This document shows, one piece after another, positions 4,693 to 10,000 of a stretch of 10,000 nucleotides of DNA (positions are counted from its first letter, which is position 1; the number at the start of each line of letters is the position of its first letter). The translations under genes were made by a program, and so were the position numbers. The notes under the pieces are model-generated. The model was given only the letters and a program-made list of their open reading frames with translations. It had not been told where the DNA came from and ran no database searches. Source of the stretch: Kiritimatiellota bacterium (lineage in GTDB: Bacteria > Verrucomicrobiota > Kiritimatiellia > JAAZAB01); the NCBI GenBank assembly GCA_008636095.1, contig VSJD01000260.1:1-10000 (forward strand), read 5' to 3'.

Positions 4693-7600
4693 TTAATATC
4701 CTTGCACGTGATTCATTATTTCTTCAGCACTTAACTGGCGATTATAGATCCTGACCTCGTCAATCATCCCCTTAAATAGCTTGCTTCCGGTATTGACCTG
4801 GCCGATATATAATTTTGGCGCCGACCATTGCAGTGGTCCGGATGAACTCGTGGTATCCGTTAATACCAGAACCCCGTCCTGGTAGCACTTCATCGTATTG
4901 ACCCCGTCATAGGTAAACGCGACATGATGCCACCCATCCCAGGTGAGCGCCGTTGAACATTCACAATAGTGCCAGCCTTCATTGACGGTGTTAATATGAA
5001 TCCATATTTTATTATACCATATAGGAAAACCGTAAGCCCCTTCTGCCCCGGCAACTTCATTATAGCCCGTGAAATTCGCCGTCGGGGAATAGACCCAGGC
5101 TTCCATGGTAATCGCCGAAACCTTGAAGCTGTTATTACTGCCGCAATCGATATAATTACTTCCGTTAAAACTCAGTGCACTGTTGATCTGACCATCCACC
5201 CATTGCGGATTTCCCTGCAGGGTCCCAGTATTTCCTCGCCATGAAGAATCGTAGGCTGTCGTGCCTGCGCCTTCATCAAGCTTCCAGTAACCTACCTCAC
5301 TACTAACATCATTAAGTTCAACCTTATCCACATAAAATGTGGCCGCCACCGGCATGCCCCATTGCAAAATATGGATATTCACATATTCATTGTCGGAGAT
5401 CAAGCGCGAGACACTGATCTTCTGCCAGGAATCATTAAGCGTTGTGGTTGTAGTGGCATACGTCCAGCCGCCTTTTGATCCATAGAGACAAATCCTGACA
5501 TTGCCGGTCCCTTTCACGTAGGCGCTGGCCGTATACGTTTTGCCGGTCTCCACGAAGTATTGTACCGTGCTGTTGACGCCCTCAAACGAATTACTCCCGA
5601 GTGTTGTCACCTGCAAGGATCGCTCTCCGTCCATGGAGTCCAGGGATATTCCCAGAGTTTCCCTGGGAGGTGGAAGATCGCTCCGCGCCGGCCCCCAGCC
5701 AGTGGTTACGCCCGTTTCATAACTGCCGTTATAAACCATCCGATAGTCCGGCGTTTTAACAAGCTCAACCCTGTCCACATAAAAGGTTCCTGACTGCGGT
5801 GTATCCCATCTTAAGATATGGATATCCACATATTCATTGTTGGGGATCACGCGTGTAACGCTGATCTTCTGCCAGTACGAATTGTTTAATGTGACGGTTT
5901 TATTGCCATACGTCCAGCCGCCTGCGCCATAGAGACAAATCCTGACAGTGCCGGTTCCCTTAACATAGGCGCTGGCCGTATACGTTTTGCCGGTCTCCAC
6001 GAAGTATTTTACCGTGCTGTATATTCCCTCAAACGAATTCGTCCCGGGTGTTGTCACTTGTGCTGACCGGTCTTCATCCATGGACAATAAATATGTTCCC
6101 AGCGTTTCTCCGCCCCGCGCCGCTCCCCACCCCGTGGTCACCCCAAGCTCATAACTGCCGTTATAAACCATCCGATAGTCCGGCGTTTCCATGAGCTCGA
6201 TTCTATCCACATAAAATGTGACGGCCTGCGGCGTATCCCAAGTTATTACATATAGATATAAAAATTCGTCATCCGTTACCTCCCTTGTGACACTGATCTT
6301 CTGCCAGACCGAATTGTTCAGCGTGACGGTTTTATCGGCATACGTCCAACCGTTTTTGGATCCATAGATACAAATCCTGACATTGCCAGCTCTTTTAACA
6401 TAGGCGCTGGCCGTATACGTTTTGCCTTTCTCCACGGCGTAGTAATATGTACTGTAAACACCTTCGCAAGAATGTATTCCCGGTGTCGTCACTTGCAATG
6501 ACTTAGTGCCATCCATGGACGACGCATATATCCCTATAGTTTCGGCGCCATACACCGTTCCCCAGCCCGTGGTCACTCCGGACTCCAAACTGCTGTTCTT
6601 AATCAGGTTGATCCGCTGCCAGCCGATGCTTAACTGCAGGTAGCCGGCGGTCCAGCAGGGCGAGCGTTCTTTCAATGCGTAATTGCCGTTGGAAACATAT
6701 AATGGATTGGTGGATACGCAGCCGGTGCCGGCGCTTGTTCCGCTGTAATTCTGATTACTGCAAAATACATTATTGTAGGTGGAAACGCAGGTGGCGCTGT
6801 TGGTGCAGGTAATTCCATTGTAAGCCGTTATTATGCTGTGCGTAATATCCAATTTCGAACTGTCTTTCACTGAAATCGCCTGCTGGGCTTTGCCAATGGT
6901 TATGTTCTCATTTGTTGCCAGAGAATTCCCCGTCATTTCTATGCCAATATTTTGGACATCAAAGATACAATTCTTAATTCGCACGTTCTTTGCGGAATCA
7001 AGTTTGACCCCGCTCGTACCCGTGAACATAATATTCTTTAAGAGCGCATTGCTCATGGAATTAAGCGATACCAGGCCGGTTATCTTCACAATGTCCGCGG
7101 AAGTCCCGATCAGCTCATTCCCGTCTCTCAAGACCAGGTTTTCATTATAAATGCCTTTATTCAAACGAAACACCTTTACCACTCCCGGCTCGGCTATGTC
7201 GATTGCATCCTGAATGCTCCGGAAGGGAGCATCTAGCGTACCGGCTTCGTAATTAGTGGAAGAGCTGTTTGGATCCACATAAATATCAGTCAAATGATAA
7301 CAATAATATTCCAGATAGATCCAGTTGGAGGATAAATCGTGCACATCAATGGCCCGGGCCCGGAATTTAATTAAATAAGGCGCCCCGCCCAAATCATAAT
7401 ATGATTCCAGATAATTCGCGCTGGAACTATCCAGCGGGTACCAGGCGCCCTCGTTATTTATTGAATATTCCAATTCCGTACTCTTCACGCCGTCTTCATC
7501 GGCAGAATTAATTGTTATTTTTATCTGGCCGTTTGTGCCTTCCTGCAGAGCGCCGGAACACTCCGGCAGGTCGTTGAATGCCGTCCAGCCTTTAACGCTG

Positions 7601-10000
7601 GCCGTATCCTGAATATAAACATAAATCCTTTGCCCGTTGGCAACGGTATTGGTCGGATGCACCACTCTTACCAGGATGTTATCACTGCTTGTTAAGGGAT
7701 TCTCGTTTGTGTCGGACAATGCCGGCACGACGATATAGTTCGATGCAATATAAGCTATCCGATCGGCTGAAACCAAGGAACTGTCTATATTGGCAGGCGT
7801 TGCCTTGACATACAGGTTGGTGTTCCAGGCCGGACCGGCGTTTTTATCCCTTTTAAAGATCTGAATGGGCGCGCTTAATGAATTCTCGGCGCACACATTT
7901 CTCAGCGTAATTGTGATTTCGCCATTATCAGGATTATAAGCAATGTTGTCTTTGTTAATCACCAGAGGCCATTGAAGACCTCCCCAGATGTCATACAGTT
8001 TGCCGCCGGGAGTATGCATCTCATCCCTGATAAACTTGTATTTACTGGTTGAGACGGTCATGTTTGATGTCGTGACTTTATTCGTGAACGTAAAGGTTGC
8101 CATCGTATCATCGTAACCGTAAGGCCCGTTAAAACAATAGGCCGCGGCCATAAGCTTCTGGCCGCCTGTCCAAGGCGTCTTATCAATCGGGAAGGAATTA
8201 TATATGAACACCTTCACATATTCCGCGGATGAATTATTCTTCAAAATATACCCGCTGAAATTCTGATACGCATTAGTAAGCGGGATATACCAGAATTTTC
8301 CATCTGGGGTTGAATCGCTTAACGCTTTCCCTTTTTCCAGAATATTGCCTGCTGAATCATAGCTCTCCCAATAAATCCCCAGCACGGGGTCGTTACCTGC
8401 CAGGGTTGGAAAGCCTTTAGCCATGATTGAAAAATCCAGCCGCGTATTCCCGGGCTGGTTTCCGCAAATTTGCGATGCGATCAGGCATCCGTTTGAACTC
8501 ATCAGTCCACGACTACCATTAACCCCAACGCCATTGGTGTGGGAAACAAAGGACTCCCGCCTGGCCCACGCCGAGGAAGGTATGGTTTCAAAATCTCCTT
8601 CCTGGCAGATATTAGTCCCATCTTCAATTAAAACGAAATTATCCACCCATATTTGCCCGCTTTTGGTTGTCTTTTCAATTCGTTTGTCTATATCAAAATC
8701 GGTAAAGTATCTTTCGCCGGCCGCCAAATCGCCGTCAATCCAGATGGTCGGATAAAGGCCATGCCAGTATATCGGGTAGGCTTGACTCAATGTCGTACGG
8801 TCAATGGACGATAAAAACTTTGAATAATATTTCAGGTAATTATTGCCTTTATCCAAGGCGGACCACTCGCTCATGTATTTTTGAAAAACATCATGCCCGG
8901 GATAATATTGATCAAGGCCCTTAATCGTATAGTCATAATATCTGGTATCTGAGTATTGCGCCGGCAGTTTCAAGAATTCCGGCGGAGTACCGGGCGCTTC
9001 CGATGCCCAGCCTGTCTCGGTATTGCCGATACCCCAGCCCCGGCTTTGACGTGTCTCCACCTCACCGTCCGCATTTGTATATGCAAAATAGTTCGTCTCT
9101 ATCATCTGCTTAAATACAGGATAGTGACTGCCCATTCCATTATAACCGCCTATATCAAACTGATTCCGGCCTATCATAGGAATGCAGCCGCCGCCATTAT
9201 GCGAAAACCAATCCACCCAGGGAATATCTCGCAAGGCTTTCATCATCGTCCCGTCCGTCCCGCTGGTCAGGCTGTATGTAAAGGAGTGCATTAAAATAAT
9301 CTTGGGGTAATTCTCATTTTTCCATTCATATAGTTTCCGGTAGGTATTTTCGATGGTTTCCCGCATCCTTTTTTCCTTTTCCGCAAGACTCAGGCCGGCA
9401 AATTCATGGTAGTCGTGCAAGGGGAAAAATTGACTTAAGGTATAGGCGGGATTATTTATATATGACGACTCCAGCCAGTAGTCTTCCTGGCCGACCATGA
9501 ATATATATATGCCCTGTTTATATTTGGTTTGAATTAATGGTTTCATGAATTTTTCCAGCCAGAAATCGCAATATTCCTGGATGGTATCCAGTTCGGACGC
9601 CAAGTTGGTAACCATGATGCCCGAATCATCATACATAAATGAATCATAGGGCGCCATTTTGCACCACTGGGCCCTGGCCGGATTTGTTGTTATTGTAGGC
9701 GGCACGTAAACCGGGGGAGTAATGCCGGGAGCATAGGGATAATAGGGATCAGGATCATCGATCCGAACGCCAGGATTATAATTAGTCGTGGCCGGTCCTC
9801 CGGACAATGTCCATCCTCTAATATGAGGCGTTGGCAAAGCTCCTGCCTGGACCTGCATATGGTTCTTATAACACTTGATTACAATATTGGAATATGCATC
9901 GCAATTGTATGTGTTTGTAATACTCATACGATACAGATATTCATCACTCATATATAATTGAAACGAGTTGACTCCCATGCCCTTCAGGGCATTTATATAG
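4693..10000 (-). CDS. large multidomain carbohydrate-binding protein, 5' end outside window
   Basis: The frame ends at 4693 and stays open to the right edge. Seven complete codons precede the ATG at 9978 and read YINALKG into MGVNSFQLYMSDEY, a typical barrel strand, so that Met is internal; at least 1768 residues are visible. Numbering from that Met, 1-410 looks like part of a TIM-barrel enzyme, with possible acids E165 (FMVGQEDYW) and E321 (WGIGNTETGW). About 442-625 looks like a jelly-roll binding region (VDNFVLIED; NICQEGDFE). About 640-895 looks Ig/FN3-like (STELEYSINN, IKFRARAIDV). About 897-1121 is a right-handed parallel beta-helix opening with IYVDPN...GTLDAPFRSIQDAID, as in DUF1565/pectate-lyase-like proteins. 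Residues 1122-1561 are three CBM4/9-like modules, and 1562-1761 is a LamG/concanavalin-like domain (YWKLDEGAGTTAYDSS ... IDEVRIYNRQLSAEEI). Likely secreted or surface-exposed for polysaccharide binding or breakdown, but the signal peptide would lie outside the window. No transmembrane or PEP-CTERM-like tail is seen. Domain calls at the C-terminus are strong; the enzyme family is unrecognised. Confidence 0.88.
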   Translation of the reverse strand, partial: YINALKGMGVNSFQLYMSDEYLYRMSITNTYNCDAYSNIVIKCYKNHMQVQAGALPTPHIRGWTLSGGPATTNYNPGVRIDDPDPYYPYAPGITPPVYVPPTITTNPARAQWCKMAPYDSFMYDDSGIMVTNLASELDTIQEYCDFWLEKFMKPLIQTKYKQGIYIFMVGQEDYWLESSYINNPAYTLSQFFPLHDYHEFAGLSLAEKEKRMRETIENTYRKLYEWKNENYPKIILMHSFTYSLTSGTDGTMMKALRDIPWVDWFSHNGGGCIPMIGRNQFDIGGYNGMGSHYPVFKQMIETNYFAYTNADGEVETRQSRGWGIGNTETGWASEAPGTPPEFLKLPAQYSDTRYYDYTIKGLDQYYPGHDVFQKYMSEWSALDKGNNYLKYYSKFLSSIDRTTLSQAYPIYWHGLYPTIWIDGDLAAGERYFTDFDIDKRIEKTTKSGQIWVDNFVLIEDGTNICQEGDFETIPSSAWARRESFVSHTNGVGVNGSRGLMSSNGCLIASQICGNQPGNTRLDFSIMAKGFPTLAGNDPVLGIYWESYDSAGNILEKGKALSDSTPDGKFWYIPLTNAYQNFSGYILKNNSSAEYVKVFIYNSFPIDKTPWTGGQKLMAAAYCFNGPYGYDDTMATFTFTNKVTTSNMTVSTSKYKFIRDEMHTPGGKLYDIWGGLQWPLVINKDNIAYNPDNGEITITLRNVCAENSLSAPIQIFKRDKNAGPAWNTNLYVKATPANIDSSLVSADRIAYIASNYIVVPALSDTNENPLTSSDNILVRVVHPTNTVANGQRIYVYIQDTASVKGWTAFNDLPECSGALQEGTNGQIKITINSADEDGVKSTELEYSINNEGAWYPLDSSSANYLESYYDLGGAPYLIKFRARAIDVHDLSSNWIYLEYYCYHLTDIYVDPNSSSTNYEAGTLDAPFRSIQDAIDIAEPGVVKVFRLNKGIYNENLVLRDGNELIGTSADIVKITGLVSLNSMSNALLKNIMFTGTSGVKLDSAKNVRIKNCIFDVQNIGIEMTGNSLATNENITIGKAQQAISVKDSSKLDITHSIITAYNGITCTNSATCVSTYNNVFCSNQNYSGTSAGTGCVSTNPLYVSNGNYALKERSPCWTAGYLQLSIGWQRINLIKNSSLESGVTTGWGTVYGAETIGIYASSMDGTKSLQVTTPGIHSCEGVYSTYYYAVEKGKTYTASAYVKRAGNVRICIYGSKNGWTYADKTVTLNNSVWQKISVTREVTDDEFLYLYVITWDTPQAVTFYVDRIELMETPDYRMVYNGSYELGVTTGWGAARGGETLGTYLLSMDEDRSAQVTTPGTNSFEGIYSTVKYFVETGKTYTASAYVKGTGTVRICLYGAGGWTYGNKTVTLNNSYWQKISVTRVIPNNEYVDIHILRWDTPQSGTFYVDRVELVKTPDYRMVYNGSYETGVTTGWGPARSDLPPPRETLGISLDSMDGERSLQVTTLGSNSFEGVNSTVQYFVETGKTYTASAYVKGTGNVRICLYGSKGGWTYATTTTTLNDSWQKISVSRLISDNEYVNIHILQWGMPVAATFYVDKVELNDVSSEVGYWKLDEGAGTTAYDSSWRGNTGTLQGNPQWVDGQINSALSFNGSNYIDCGSNNSFKVSAITMEAWVYSPTANFTGYNEVAGAEGAYGFPIWYNKIWIHINTVNEGWHYCECSTALTWDGWHHVAFTYDGVNTMKCYQDGVLVLTDTTSSSGPLQWSAPKLYIGQVNTGSKLFKGMIDEVRIYNRQLSAEEIMNHVQGY
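5296..6615 (-). repeat. three tandem copies of a 144-149-residue carbohydrate-binding module
   Basis: Within the large gene, unit 1 (6615-6175, 147 residues), unit 2 (6174-5743, 144 residues) and unit 3 (5742-5296, 149 residues) follow without linkers. Each contains GVTTGWG, a QVTT-type strand, GKTYTASAYVK, VRIC(L/I)YG, GWTY, WQKISV(T/S)R and FYVD(R/K)(V/I)EL, the pattern of CBM4/9-type (PF02018-like) beta-sandwiches. Units 2 and 3 share an identical 43-base block (5519-5561 and 5966-6008), of which 26 bases (6401-6426) are also identical in unit 1, so the duplications look recent. Unit 3 has a short insertion (SDLPPPR) after GWGPAR. Confidence 0.9.

Noticed and set aside
9976..9978. ATG at 9978 as the start codon of the large gene
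   Set aside because: The frame continues open to the window edge with YINALKG, which runs smoothly into a barrel-like strand; no Shine-Dalgarno sequence and no signal peptide follow. It is an internal Met.

Overview
The window looks like Gram-negative bacterial chromosome. It carries housekeeping genes (ribosomal protein L11 methylation, tRNA t6A cyclisation, adenine salvage), an ADP-heptose-type nucleotidyltransferase that implies LPS, and the 3' part of a very large, probably secreted, carbohydrate-binding multidomain protein. Heptanucleotide arrays, a very large adhesin/lectin-like protein and a TIM-barrel-like partial gene would suit an uncultured member of the Planctomycetes-Verrucomicrobia-Lentisphaerae group. 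That placement is inference with low confidence; no marker here settles it.

Layout. Bases 1-399 (minus) hold the N-terminal 133 codons of a probable glycoside-hydrolase-like protein that runs off the left edge, with a good ribosome binding site and a plausible promoter. Bases 619-1584 (minus) are prmA, which carries two in-frame clusters of short palindromes. Divergent from prmA, with a promoter so close that the mRNA may be leaderless, is a plus-strand gene at 1735-2721: an RfaE2/HldE-type heptose-1-phosphate nucleotidyltransferase preceded by a degenerate copy of the same fold. Its convergent partner is a tcdA-apt pair on the minus strand (4277-2961). The gap between the converging genes is filled with heptanucleotide tandem repeats. 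Bases 4278-4692 are non-coding, with dispersed-repeat-like sequence and a hairpin placed as terminator of the large gene. Bases 4693-10000 (minus) are one uninterrupted reading frame, open at the right edge: TIM-barrel-like region, jelly-roll region, Ig/FN3-like region, parallel beta-helix, three tandem carbohydrate-binding modules and a C-terminal LamG domain.

Most notable signals. (1) Five copies (four strict, one loose) of the pattern GTNGC-(4 nt)-GCN'AC lie in two separate places in prmA. N and N' covary and all copies are read in the same phase (Val-Ala-x-Ala-Thr/Asn), suggesting an in-frame palindromic repeat family. (2) The heptose nucleotidyltransferase-like protein is an internal duplication whose first half has lost its catalytic motif. 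(3) The triplicated binding modules of the large protein share identical DNA blocks, implying recent duplication or gene conversion.
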